Below, piece after piece: positions 1 through 7,320 of a stretch of 13,976 bases of DNA (its first letter is position 1; every line of letters begins with the position of its first letter). The notes beneath the pieces were generated by a model. It worked only from the letters and a program-made list of their open reading frames with translations. It was not told the DNA's origin and searched no databases. The DNA comes from Oscillospiraceae bacterium (lineage in GTDB: Bacteria > Bacillota_A > Clostridia > Oscillospirales > Oscillospiraceae). The translations under genes were made by a program, and so were the position numbers. The stretch is from positions 1 to 13,976 of the forward strand of contig JAFYAB010000065.1 of NCBI GenBank assembly GCA_017540945.1, read 5' to 3'.

Positions 1-15
1 GGATTTGTCGGGATG

Positions 16-60
16 CCTTCCCCTTGGGGGGAAGGTGGCGCGAAGCGCCGGATGAGGGGA
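16..60. repeat. Multi-hairpin intergenic repeat (CCTTCCCC type)
   Basis: Two hairpins stand side by side. CCTTCCCC (16-23) pairs with GGGGAAGG (28-35) around a TTGG loop, and GGCGC (37-41) pairs with GCGCC (45-49) around a GAA loop. A GGATGAGGGG tail follows. From general knowledge, sequences of this shape are scattered through clostridial genomes as intergenic repeats; only one copy is in this window, so its repetitive nature is inferred. It is not followed by a T-run, so it is not an obvious terminator. Confidence 0.6.
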
Positions 61-82
61 GGTATCGACGACAGAGTCGCTC

Positions 83-155
83 CGTAGGGGCCGATGCCCA
101 CATCGGCCCTTTCCCCGGTCCACAGGGAGGGCCGATGTGGGCATCGGCCCCTACG
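83..155. repeat. Double palindromic element, family A, inverted pair
   Basis: Two copies of the family A unit face each other. The left unit (83-109) begins CGTAGGGG and contains GGGCCGATG/CATCGGCCC arms. The right unit (129-155) is its reverse complement and ends CCCCTACG. Each 22-bp core is a 9+4+9 hairpin, and the two units can also pair with each other as 27-bp inverted repeats around a 19-bp spacer. The same unit recurs at 7105-7136 and 11252-11379. The element lies 60 bp upstream of the GH5 start codon and could form a strong structure in any read-through transcript. Confidence 0.9.
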
Positions 156-215
156 GGCGTTTTCGCAACATCCCTACAAATCCCGATCTGTTCGATACAT
201 CAACAGGAGGCCGCC

Positions 216-1265
216 ATGAAACGAACGATCCTGCTTGCACTGCTCCTGCTTCTGGTACTCTCGCTCCTTCCCGGCTGCGGCGGGCCCGAAGCCTCCGCGC
301 CAAGTGAGCCTGCCCCCTCCCCCGCTGTGTACGAGGATGGTCGCGCCCGACCCTCCAACGCCGGACGGCTCCGGGTCGTGGACGGCAGGCTCTGCGACCA
401 GAACGGCAGCGCAGTCATGCTCCGAGGCATCAGCCTCAACGGTCTCATCACCTCCGAGTCCTTCCTCAACGAGGAGCTCTTCCGGGAGCTGTCCCGGGAC
501 TGCGGCGTTGATCTCATCCGCCTCCCCCTCTACACCTACGGCGTCGGCGTCGTGGGCTACTGCACCAAGGGCGACAAGGAGCGCCACAAGCAGGACGTGG
601 CGAAGGGCGTGGAGTTGGCGAAAGCCGCGGACATGTACGTCATCATCGACTGGCACATCCTCTCGGACGGGGATCCCAACACCTACCTGGAAACGGCCAA
701 GACCTTCTTCGCGGAGATGGCGGAGACCTACCGGGATCACAACAACGTACTCTATGAGATCTGCAACGAGCCCAACGGCGTGGACTGGGCCGCGGTCAAG
801 TCCTATGCCGAGCAGATAATTCCCGTGATCCGGGAAAAGGATCCGGACGCAGTGATCCTGGTGGGAAATCCCGACTGGTCCAAGGATCTGGAGGCGGCGG
901 CCGCCGATCCTCTGGACTTTGATAATCTGCTCTACAGCTTCCACTTCTACGCCGCCAGCCACGGTGCGGAATTCCGGGAACGGGTGGAGCGCGTGAGTAG
1001 GGCCGGGCTGCCGATCTTCGTCACGGAGTACGGCGTCACGGCTGCCAGCGGCGGTCTGCCCCGGGATCTGGAGGAGGCCGATCGCTGGATCGAGCTGCTG
1101 GAGGAAGAGAAAATCTCCTGGTGCATGTGGTCCTTCTCCAAGGTCAACGAGGCCTGCTCCGCCGTCCGCTTCAATGTTCTGAGCTACAGCGGCTATACGG
1201 AAGCGGACTACACGGAAACCGGACTCTGGCTGCTGGATACTTTGAAAAGACACCATACGCGCTGA
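216..1265 (+). CDS. Secreted lipoprotein glycoside hydrolase, GH5-like (endoglucanase type)
   Basis: A 349-residue surface enzyme predicted to cut beta-1,4-linked glycans such as cellulose or related hemicellulose. Residues 1-20 form a signal peptide ending in a lipobox (LLPG) before Cys21, so it should be lipid-anchored outside the membrane, followed by a Pro/Ser/Ala-rich linker to about residue 45. The catalytic barrel shows the GH5 landmarks in order: LRGISLNG (69-76), LIRLP with Arg102, DWH with His147, NEP with the acid/base Glu185, FHFY with His243 and Tyr245, VTEYG with the nucleophile Glu271, and a WCMWSFS strand (302-308). The start at 216 is chosen because AGGAGG (205-210) lies 5 bp upstream and the signal peptide begins there; a longer frame from 24 would run through repeat DNA. 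The exact substrate and GH5 subfamily cannot be told from motifs. It lies 20 bp before the ABC ATPase gene and may be cotranscribed with it. Confidence 0.9.
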   Translation: MKRTILLALLLLLVLSLLPGCGGPEASAPSEPAPSPAVYEDGRARPSNAGRLRVVDGRLCDQNGSAVMLRGISLNGLITSESFLNEELFRELSRDCGVDLIRLPLYTYGVGVVGYCTKGDKERHKQDVAKGVELAKAADMYVIIDWHILSDGDPNTYLETAKTFFAEMAETYRDHNNVLYEICNEPNGVDWAAVKSYAEQIIPVIREKDPDAVILVGNPDWSKDLEAAAADPLDFDNLLYSFHFYAASHGAEFRERVERVSRAGLPIFVTEYGVTAASGGLPRDLEEADRWIELLEEEKISWCMWSFSKVNEACSAVRFNVLSYSGYTEADYTETGLWLLDTLKRHHTR

Positions 1266-1285
1266 GCGCGGAAAGGAGCAAAGCC

Positions 1286-2167
1286 ATGGAAGCCATCAAA
1301 ACCATCGGCCTGACCAAGTATTACGGAAAGATCCGGGGGATCCTGGAGCTGGATCTCTCGGTGGAACAGGGAGCGTTTTTCGGCTTCATCGGTCCCAACG
1401 GGGCGGGGAAATCCACCACCATCCGCACGCTCCTGGGTCTGATCACCCCCAGCGCCGGCAGCGCGGCGATTTTTGGGAAGGACGTCCGAAGCGAAAAGGA
1501 GGCCATTCTGCGGCAGGTGGGCTATCTGCCCTCGGAGGCTCTGTTCTATCCCGGCATGAAGGTCCGGGAGCTGCTGCGCCTCTCCGCGGATCTGCGGAAG
1601 GCGGACTGCCGGGCGGAGGCGGAGCGGCTTTGCCAGCGGCTGCAGCTGGACCCCAGCCGCAAGGTGGAGGATCTCTCCTTCGGCAACCGAAAAAAGCTTG
1701 CCATTGTCTGCGCCCTGCAGGCCAATCCGGAGCTGCTGATCCTGGACGAGCCCACCGGGGGCCTGGATCCCCTGATCCAGCATGAGTTCTTTGAGATCCT
1801 GCGGGAGCGGAACCGGGAAGGCGTCACCGTCTTCCTCTCCAGCCACGTGCTATCGGAGATCCAGCGCTACTGCCAGCAGGCCGCTGTGATCCGGGAGGGC
1901 CGTCTCATAGCCTGCGACCGGGTGGAGGCTCTGGCGAAGACCAACGCCCGGCGGGTCACCGTCCGGGGCCGGGTGGAGCTGGACGCTCTGGAAGGGATCC
2001 GGGATCTGCGGGTCGAGGAGGACGGGCTGAGCTTCCTCTACAACGGCGATCTGAAGCCCCTGCTGCGGCAGCTGGCGGCGGGCGAGGTCCGGGATCTCAG
2101 CGTAGCGGAGCCGGACCTGGAGGAGATCTTCCTGCATTACTACGAAAAGGAGGGTGCGCGGTCATGA
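1286..2167 (+). CDS. ABC transporter ATP-binding protein (ABC-2 exporter type)
   Basis: A 293-residue ATPase subunit that would energise the permease encoded immediately downstream. Motifs in order: Walker A GPNGAGKST (36-44), a signature read as LSFGN (130-134) in place of the classic LSGGQ, Walker B LLILDEP (150-156) with catalytic Glu155, a D-loop GGLD, and an H-loop His187 in SSHVLSE. The C-terminal 80 residues form the extra domain usual in BcrA/CcmA-like export ATPases. AAAGGAG (1272-1278) lies 7 bp before the ATG. The stop overlaps the next start in an ATGA (2164-2167), so the two subunits are probably translationally coupled. The substrate is unknown; the family includes peptide, antibiotic and lipid exporters. 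Confidence 0.93.
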   Translation: MEAIKTIGLTKYYGKIRGILELDLSVEQGAFFGFIGPNGAGKSTTIRTLLGLITPSAGSAAIFGKDVRSEKEAILRQVGYLPSEALFYPGMKVRELLRLSADLRKADCRAEAERLCQRLQLDPSRKVEDLSFGNRKKLAIVCALQANPELLILDEPTGGLDPLIQHEFFEILRERNREGVTVFLSSHVLSEIQRYCQQAAVIREGRLIACDRVEALAKTNARRVTVRGRVELDALEGIRDLRVEEDGLSFLYNGDLKPLLRQLAAGEVRDLSVAEPDLEEIFLHYYEKEGARS

Positions 2168-2955
2168 GCATCGTCAAACATGAGCTCAGGCAGAGCCGGC
2201 TGTCCTTCTGGATCTGGACCGGCGTCATCGGCTTCCTGCTGGCCACCTGTATTTTCCTTTTCCCCCAGATGAAGGGGCAGATGGGCGAAATCAGTGAAAC
2301 CTTCGCCTCCATGGGTTCCTTTACGACGGCCTTTGGCATGGACAAGCTCAACTTCGGCACCCTGGTGGGCTATTACGCCATCGAGTGCGGCAATGTGCTG
2401 GGTCTGGGCGGGGCCTTCTTCGCGGCTCTCTGCGCCGTCAGCAGTCTGAGCAAGGAGGAGGGCGGCCGCACGGCGGAGTTCCTCCTGAGCCACCCCGTCT
2501 CCCGGGGCCGGGTCACAGCGGAGAAGCTGGCCGCGGTGCTGCTCCAGGTGACGGCCCTGAATCTGCTGGTCTATCTGATTTCCCTGGGCTCCATGCTGGC
2601 CGTGGGCGAGGAGATCCCCTGGCGGGAGCTGAACCTGCTCCACCTGGCCTATTTCCTGCTTTGTCTGGAGCTGGCCGGAATCTGCTTCGGCATCTCCGCC
2701 TTCCTGCGGAAGAACAGCGCCGGCCTCGGCCTGGGGATCGCCGCGCTGCTGTACGCCATGAATCTCATCGCCAACATCACGGAATCCGCGAAGTTTCTGA
2801 AATACATCACGCCCTACGGCTACTGCGACGGTGCGGAGATCGTCAGCAGCGGCAGTCTGGACGGAACGAAAATCGCCATCGGCCTGTGCCTCGGACTGAT
2901 CGGCGTCATCGCCGCCTTCCTCCGCTATACGAAAAAGGACATCCACTGCGCCTGA
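2164..2955 (+). CDS. ABC-2 type transporter permease
   Basis: A 263-residue integral membrane protein with about six predicted helices (roughly 14-33, 68-92, 120-138, 149-171, 174-197 and 227-245). The cytoplasmic stretch EEGGRTAEFLLSHPVSR (98-114) is the conserved loop of ABC-2 permeases of this type and is the best family marker. The start overlaps the ATPase stop by four bases, so the two proteins should form one transporter, probably two ATPases with two permeases or fused equivalents. No substrate can be assigned. Linkage to the GH5 lipoprotein hints at a surface-related job, but that is only proximity. Confidence 0.88.
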   Translation: MSIVKHELRQSRLSFWIWTGVIGFLLATCIFLFPQMKGQMGEISETFASMGSFTTAFGMDKLNFGTLVGYYAIECGNVLGLGGAFFAALCAVSSLSKEEGGRTAEFLLSHPVSRGRVTAEKLAAVLLQVTALNLLVYLISLGSMLAVGEEIPWRELNLLHLAYFLLCLELAGICFGISAFLRKNSAGLGLGIAALLYAMNLIANITESAKFLKYITPYGYCDGAEIVSSGSLDGTKIAIGLCLGLIGVIAAFLRYTKKDIHCA

Positions 2956-2981
2956 GGCCGCATGCTCGTTTTTTGCTGCTT

Positions 2982-2998
2982 TGTTCAAAACCTGAACA
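2982..2998. promoter_or_regulatory. Short perfect dyad, possible operator
   Basis: TGTTCA and TGAACA form a 6-bp perfect inverted repeat around AAACC. It lies in the AT-rich 72-bp gap between the permease stop and the likely start of the next gene. It is too short and lacks a following T-run for a terminator, and no clear promoter boxes flank it. Binding by a dimeric regulator is possible but unproven. Confidence 0.25.
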
Positions 2999-3027
2999 TT
3001 GAGAAGCCATTGTCTGAGAAAAGCGCT

Positions 3028-4083
3028 ATGAAATACTGTGCCTTCCTTCCGCCGCTTATCACCTTGTATTTGATTATCCGCTGCGTTGCGGCGAAGGCCG
3101 CCCGGAACGACCTGTCCTGGCGCAAAGCAGTCTATTTGCCGAATCTGCTGTTCTGGGTGAGCCTGCTGGGCAATCTGTTCGTCATCCCCTCCATCCTTCT
3201 GCTCTGGCAGGAGGACACCTTGGGCTTCGCGTACATTGCGTTCAGTCTCATGGGCTGGTCCATGCAGCTCGCCTATGCCAACTGCTGGATCCGCTATGAC
3301 GAACAGGGCTTCACCCACCATACCTTTTTCGGTCGAACTTATGAATTCACCTATCCGGACGTCACCGGCATCCGCAATGGCAGCCGCGGCGATCTATGGC
3401 TCTACTGTGAGAGGCACATGATCTTTCTGGACGGCATGTGCGTCAATATGCATCATTTCTTGCAGCGTGTAAAGAAGCACAGCTGTAAGCTCCGGGAGAA
3501 ACCGTCCCGGATCCGCTGGGACCCCTTCAATCATAACGTCGAATACGGGAAATTCATCTTTTTTCTGTTCCTGATCCTGCTCCTTCTATGGACTGCTTTC
3601 ATGCCGATGATGCTGATCGGCGTCTTTGGACCGCCGGATTCCGAGGCTGATACCGAGCGGCGGGAAGCAGTCTTCCTGAGTTGGAGAGATTCCGGAAGCG
3701 GCGATCTCTATATGACCGCCTATGACGGCTCCGATTACGGGATCAAGCGCTGGATCAGGCTGCCGGAGCAGCCGGACAGCTTCTGCGACGGAAAGACCGT
3801 CTGCACCGTCTGGGGAAATGGAAGCGAGACCTTCTGGATCAGCCAGCTGCAGGCAGGAGACCGCACGCTGTTCAGCTTTGCCCAGGCACAGGAGGATTAC
3901 AAAAACGACCAGAAGTGGGCAGTTCCGCTGCTGCTTCTGACCTGCGCCGCCAGCTGGGTCGTATTCATTGGAATGCTGCTGGTCGGGCGACACCCGGAGC
4001 GATATTCTCCGCGTATCAAACGCCTGCTGCTGGGAAGCGCTTTGATCACGGACAAACCGGCGCGTCACAGGAAGCAGCGATAA
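3028..4083 (+). CDS. Unrecognised membrane protein with possible PH-like domain
   Basis: A 351-residue protein that I cannot assign to a named family. Predicted membrane helices lie near residues 4-23, 37-60, 67-83, 175-199 and 307-330. Between helices 3 and 4, residues 86-155 have the beta-rich pattern of bacterial PH-like domains, with phrases such as IRYDEQGF, FFGRTYEFTYPDV and LWLYCERHMIFLDG. Residues 200-306 form a soluble segment with a probable beta fold, and the C-terminus is basic. The start is uncertain: the ATG at 2962 would add 22 residues, but those come from AT-rich sequence that looks intergenic, and the 3028 start puts a helix directly at the N-terminus. Neither has a strong ribosome binding site. 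Codon usage is less GC-biased than in neighbouring genes, which could reflect weaker selection or later acquisition. Confidence 0.7.
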   Translation: MKYCAFLPPLITLYLIIRCVAAKAARNDLSWRKAVYLPNLLFWVSLLGNLFVIPSILLLWQEDTLGFAYIAFSLMGWSMQLAYANCWIRYDEQGFTHHTFFGRTYEFTYPDVTGIRNGSRGDLWLYCERHMIFLDGMCVNMHHFLQRVKKHSCKLREKPSRIRWDPFNHNVEYGKFIFFLFLILLLLWTAFMPMMLIGVFGPPDSEADTERREAVFLSWRDSGSGDLYMTAYDGSDYGIKRWIRLPEQPDSFCDGKTVCTVWGNGSETFWISQLQAGDRTLFSFAQAQEDYKNDQKWAVPLLLLTCAASWVVFIGMLLVGRHPERYSPRIKRLLLGSALITDKPARHRKQR

Positions 4084-4179
4084 TCAGCATGCATGGATCG
4101 ATCGGCCGGCACGAGGCGTCGAAGGCGCCGTCCCCCCCCCACGGCATCGCCGGCCGTTTCCTGTTGCCTGAAAAAAGGA

Positions 4180-4208
4180 TTGACAAATCCGGGTGAAACC
4201 GATATAAT
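4180..4208 (+). promoter_or_regulatory. Consensus sigma-A promoter for the alaS leader
   Basis: TTGACA (4180-4185) and TATAAT (4203-4208) both match consensus exactly and are separated by 17 bp. Transcription should start near 4215, just ahead of the T-box stem I. This is the best promoter in the window. The 96 bp upstream (4084-4179) hold a run of nine C (4132-4140) and no gene. Confidence 0.93.
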
Positions 4209-4214
4209 ACTTCC

Positions 4215-4430
4215 GATAAATGCGTTGAGGAAACGAGACCGGCAGGAAAACGGCAGCGAACGGGGGAGGGTGCGAGCCCCGGCGTTTTTGAACCGGTCAG
4301 CCACTTCCGAGCGGCCCGCGAGGAGCGGGACGGGCGCTCCCGTTACAGAGCGAAGAGATACGCGGCCCAAAGCCGCGCAATCAGGGTGGTACCGCGAGCA
4401 CTTCGCCCCTGTCCGGGGTGGGGTGTTTTT
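4215..4430 (+). promoter_or_regulatory. T-box riboswitch, tRNA-Ala responsive
   Basis: A leader RNA that senses uncharged tRNA-Ala and lets transcription continue into alaS. The conserved T-box AGGGTGGTACCGCG is at 4383-4396; its TGGT can pair with the tRNA ACCA end, fitting the A discriminator of tRNA-Ala. Stem I spans about 4228-4315, with GACCGG pairing with CCGGTC (ending near 4298) just above the specifier loop. The specifier codon is best read as GCC (4300-4302, alanine) followed by a purine and then ACTTCCGAGC, as is usual in T-boxes. Charged tRNA would favour the terminator at 4399-4430; uncharged tRNA would stabilise the antiterminator. The exact 5' boundary is approximate. Confidence 0.93.
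4399..4430 (+). terminator. Regulated intrinsic terminator of the alaS T-box
   Basis: CACTTCGCCCC (4399-4409) pairs with GGGGTGGGGTG (4415-4425) over 11 positions including G-T wobbles, around a five-base loop, followed by TTTTT (4426-4430). The 5' arm follows the T-box directly, so the antiterminator and terminator are mutually exclusive in the usual way. Confidence 0.88.
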
Positions 4431-4448
4431 ATATTCCTGAGAACAATC

Positions 4449-4470
4449 ATGGCGCACTGTGCGCCGCTAC
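4449..4470 (+). repeat. Short palindrome, family C, next to the alaS ribosome binding site
   Basis: GGCGCAC (4451-4457) and GTGCGCC (4459-4465) form a tight hairpin followed by GCTAC. The same unit occurs at 7275-7300 (opposite orientation) and 12224-12247. It lies between the T-box terminator and the alaS ribosome binding site, and its right end directly abuts GGAGGT. Confidence 0.85.
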
Positions 4471-4482
4471 GGAGGTAATACT

Positions 4483-7101
4483 ATGGCGAAATATCACGGC
4501 CTGAACGAACTGCGGGAGATGTTTCTCTCCTACTTCGAGAGCAAGGGGCATCTGCGGCTCCCCTCCTTCTCTCTGATCCCCCAAAACGACAAGAGCCTGC
4601 TGCTGATCAACTCCGGCATGGCCCCCATGAAGCCCTACTTCAAGGGCGAGGTGGAGCCCCCTCGCCGTCGCATCTGCACCTGCCAGAAATGCATCCGCAC
4701 CGGCGATATCGAAAACATCGGAAAGACCTCCCGCCACGGCACCTACTTTGAGATGCTGGGCAACTTCTCCTTCGGCGACTACTTTAAGAAGGAGGCCATC
4801 CATTGGAGCTGGGAGTTTCTGACCCAGGTCTGCGGCCTGGAGCCGGAGCGGCTCTATCCCTCCATCTACGTGGATGACGACGAGGCCTTTGAGATCTGGA
4901 ACAAGCAGGAGGGCATCCCCGCGGATCGCATCTACCGCTTCGGCAAGGCGGACAACTTCTGGGAGCATGGCTCCGGCCCCTGCGGCCCCTGCTCGGAGAT
5001 CTACTACGACCGGGGCGAAAAGTACGGCTGCGGCAAGCCGGACTGCACCGTGGGCTGCGACTGTGACCGCTATATCGAGGTCTGGAACAACGTCTTCTCC
5101 CAGTTTGACAACGACGGCCACGGCAACTACACCGAGCTGGTCCAGAAGAACATCGACACCGGCATGGGGCTGGAGCGTCTGGCGGTGGTCTGCCAGGATG
5201 TGGACTCCCTCTTCGACGTGGACACCGTTATGAACATCACCAAGCGGGTGACGGAGCTCACCGGAGCCAGCTACGGTCAGAGCCACAAGATGGACGTGTC
5301 GCTGCGGGTCATCACCGACCACATCCGCTCCGCCACCTTTATGATCGCCGACGGCGTGCTGCCCTCCAACGAGGGCCGGGGCTACGTGCTGCGCCGGCTG
5401 CTCCGCCGGGCTGCCCGCCACGGGAAGCTTCTGGGCGTGGACAAGCCCTTCCTCTTCGACGTGGTGGACACCGTCATCCACGAGAACGAGGCCCACTACC
5501 CCTATCTGCGCCAGCGCCAGAGCTTCATCACCAAGGTCATCCGCTCCGAGGAGGAAAGCTTCCTGGCCACCCTGGACGCGGGCCTCAAGATCTTCTCCGA
5601 GATGCTGGAGGCCCACAAGGCCGCGGGTGAAACCGTCTTCTCCGGCGAGGACGCCTTCAAGCTTTCCGACACCTACGGCTTCCCCCTGGATCTCACCGTG
5701 GACATGGCCGAGGAGGCCGGAATGGCCGTGGATCAGGAGCGCTTCAAAAAGCTGCTGCAGGAGCAGAAGGTCCGGGCCCGCGAGGCCCGCAAGAAGCTGG
5801 GCGACCTGGCCTGGGAGGGCATCGACCTGGGGCTGGACAACACCCCCACCGAATTCACTGGCTATGAGAAAAACGAGGACGAGGCCAAGGTCCTGGCCGT
5901 GGTGGTGGATGGGGAGCTCGCCGGCGCCATCGCAGGCGGCGAGGACGGCATCCTGGTGCTGGACAAGACCCCCTTCTATGCCGAAATGGGCGGCCAGGTG
6001 GCCGACCACGGCACCATCCGCGTCGGCAGCTCCGTCTTCGAGGTCCGCAACGTCCTGAAGGACAAGGGCGGCAAGTATCTCCACCACGGCCATCTGGTCA
6101 GCGGCGAGATCAAGACCGACGATATTGTGCGCGCGGCCATCGACACCGAGCGCCGCCAGGCCATCCGCCGGGCTCACTCCGCCACCCATCTGCTCCAGGC
6201 TGCTTTGGAGTCTGTGCTGGGCGACCACTGCCACCAGGCGGGCTCTCTGGTGGAGCCAGACCATCTGCGCTTCGACTTCACCCATTTCTCCGCCATGACG
6301 CCTGACGAGATGGCAGAGGTCAACCGCCGGGTCATGGATCTGATCCTGGCGGGCTATGATGTGGAGACCCTGGTGCTGCCCATTGCCGAGGCCCAGAAGC
6401 TGGGGGCCACCGCCCTCTTCGGCGAGAAGTACGGCGACGTCGTCCGCGTGGTCCGCATGGGTCCCTCCCTGGAATTCTGCGGCGGCACCCACCTGGACAA
6501 CACCGCCAAGGTGGGCCTCTTCCGCATCAGCTCCGAGGGCTCCGTGGCCTCCGGCGTCCGCCGGATCGAGGCCATCACCGGTCCCGCGGTGCTGGAGGAG
6601 ATCGACCGCTTCCAAAAGACCCTGACTCAGGCCGCCGAAACCCTGAAAACCACCCCCGGCGAGCTGATCCGCAAGGCTGAGGCCACCGTAAACGAGGTCA
6701 AGGAGCTCCGCCAGCAAATGGAGGCCATGAAGGACAAGCTGCTCTCCGGCGAGCTGCAGCAGCTGACCATCACCGCGCAGCAGGTCAAGGGCCTGCACGT
6801 GCTGACGGATGTTCGCAGCGGCATGAGCGTTCCCGATCTGCGGAAGCTCGGAGACCTGCTCCGGGATAAGGACCCCAACGTGGTGGCCATGCTGGCCTCC
6901 GAAACGGACGGCAAGATCTCCGTCCTGGCGGTCTGCGGTCCCAACGCCGTCAAGCAGGGGGTCAAGGCCGGCGTGCTGGTGAAGACCATCCTCTCCGCCT
7001 GCGGCGGCTCCGGCGGCGGCAAGCCCGACTCCGCCATGGGCGGCTGCAAGGATATGGAGGCTCTGAAGGCCGAGCTCAAGAAGCTGCCCGAACTGATCTG
7101 A
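4483..7101 (+). CDS. alaS: Alanine--tRNA ligase
   Basis: Charges tRNA-Ala with alanine in the cytoplasm and clears mischarged Ser- or Gly-tRNA-Ala. The 872-residue length is normal for the family. The N-terminal class II catalytic core includes the RHGTYFEMLGNFSFGDYF region and the segment DGVLPSNEGRGYVLRRLLRRA. The editing domain carries HSATH (His565, His569) and CGGTH (Cys666, His670), the metal-binding residues at nearly the same numbers as in the E. coli enzyme. The C-terminal domain has the glycine-rich SACGGSGGGKPDSAMGG stretch of the DHHA1/C-Ala region. The start at 4483 has GGAGGT (4471-4476) 6 bp upstream; an in-frame ATG at 4459 lies inside a repeat. Regulation is by the upstream T-box. 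The last 25 bases are duplicated downstream. Confidence 0.98.
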   Translation: MAKYHGLNELREMFLSYFESKGHLRLPSFSLIPQNDKSLLLINSGMAPMKPYFKGEVEPPRRRICTCQKCIRTGDIENIGKTSRHGTYFEMLGNFSFGDYFKKEAIHWSWEFLTQVCGLEPERLYPSIYVDDDEAFEIWNKQEGIPADRIYRFGKADNFWEHGSGPCGPCSEIYYDRGEKYGCGKPDCTVGCDCDRYIEVWNNVFSQFDNDGHGNYTELVQKNIDTGMGLERLAVVCQDVDSLFDVDTVMNITKRVTELTGASYGQSHKMDVSLRVITDHIRSATFMIADGVLPSNEGRGYVLRRLLRRAARHGKLLGVDKPFLFDVVDTVIHENEAHYPYLRQRQSFITKVIRSEEESFLATLDAGLKIFSEMLEAHKAAGETVFSGEDAFKLSDTYGFPLDLTVDMAEEAGMAVDQERFKKLLQEQKVRAREARKKLGDLAWEGIDLGLDNTPTEFTGYEKNEDEAKVLAVVVDGELAGAIAGGEDGILVLDKTPFYAEMGGQVADHGTIRVGSSVFEVRNVLKDKGGKYLHHGHLVSGEIKTDDIVRAAIDTERRQAIRRAHSATHLLQAALESVLGDHCHQAGSLVEPDHLRFDFTHFSAMTPDEMAEVNRRVMDLILAGYDVETLVLPIAEAQKLGATALFGEKYGDVVRVVRMGPSLEFCGGTHLDNTAKVGLFRISSEGSVASGVRRIEAITGPAVLEEIDRFQKTLTQAAETLKTTPGELIRKAEATVNEVKELRQQMEAMKDKLLSGELQQLTITAQQVKGLHVLTDVRSGMSVPDLRKLGDLLRDKDPNVVAMLASETDGKISVLAVCGPNAVKQGVKAGVLVKTILSACGGSGGGKPDSAMGGCKDMEALKAELKKLPELI

Positions 7102-7161
7102 GCCCGTAGGGGCCGATGCCCACATCGGCCCCTACGAAGAAACTGCCCGAACTGATTTGAG
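7078..7161. repeat. Direct repeat of the alaS 3' end flanking a palindrome
   Basis: The last 25 bases of the alaS region (7078-7102, including the stop) are repeated at 7137-7161 with 23 of 25 bases identical. The two copies enclose the family A palindrome at 7105-7136. Both differences (AAG/AAA and ATC/ATT) would be synonymous if the second copy were read in the alaS frame. This looks like a long target duplication made when the palindrome inserted, or a duplication by template switching. Confidence 0.9.
7105..7136. repeat. Single palindromic element, family A
   Basis: A 32-bp near-perfect palindrome: CGTAGGGGCCGATG pairs with CATCGGCCCCTACG around CCCA. It is the simplest complete form of family A, with both CGTAGGGG and CCCCTACG ends on one hairpin. 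It starts 3 bp after the alaS stop. The hairpin could protect or end the alaS transcript, but no T-run follows. Confidence 0.92.
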
Positions 7162-7167
7162 GGATTA

Positions 7168-7188
7168 GGCATCAGGCATCAGGCATCA
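7168..7188. repeat. Tandem repeat of GGCATCA, three copies
   Basis: Three exact copies of the 7-mer GGCATCA run head to tail, and a further GGCATCA occurs at the 7255-7261 boundary. This is a slippage-prone microsatellite in an intergenic region; no function is evident. Confidence 0.85.
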
Positions 7189-7195
7189 GACCCGC

Positions 7196-7221
7196 CTGTA
7201 GGGACAAGCATTGCTTGTCCG
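7196..7221. repeat. Short palindrome, family B
   Basis: GTAGG is followed by the hairpin GGACAAGCA/TGCTTGTCC with a one-base centre. The same unit forms both ends of the element inside rnmV (11796-11820 and 11912-11936). This copy has only the left GTAG end and so looks like a half element. A short outer inverted repeat, CCGCCTG (7192-7198) and CAGGCGG (7241-7247), surrounds it. Confidence 0.9.
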
Positions 7222-7274
7222 CCGTTCCCCGCTCTGACGTCAGGCGGAGGACCAGGCATCAAAGAAAACGCCGG

Positions 7275-7300
7275 GTAGCGGCGCACAGTGTGCGCCACGG
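7275..7300. repeat. Short palindrome, family C, reverse orientation
   Basis: GTAGC precedes the hairpin GGCGCAC (7280-7286) and GTGCGCC (7290-7296) with an AGT centre. It is the reverse complement form of the copies found before alaS and before the ABC-F gene. Confidence 0.88.
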
Positions 7301-7320
7301 AACCATACCAAAAACCCGCC

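Noticed and set aside
24..215. N-terminal extension of the GH5 protein to 24
   Set aside because: The extension would be translated from repeat hairpins, and the 216 start has a strong ribosome binding site followed directly by a lipoprotein signal peptide.
4132..4140. Run of nine C as a phase-variation tract
   Set aside because: It lies upstream of the alaS promoter, outside any supported coding region, so length changes would not switch a frame.
4447..7125. Minus-strand open frame of 892 codons antisense to alaS
   Set aside because: alaS on the + strand has full family motifs and a T-box. The antisense frame is low-complexity, a typical result of GC-rich third positions, and its first residues come from a palindromic repeat.
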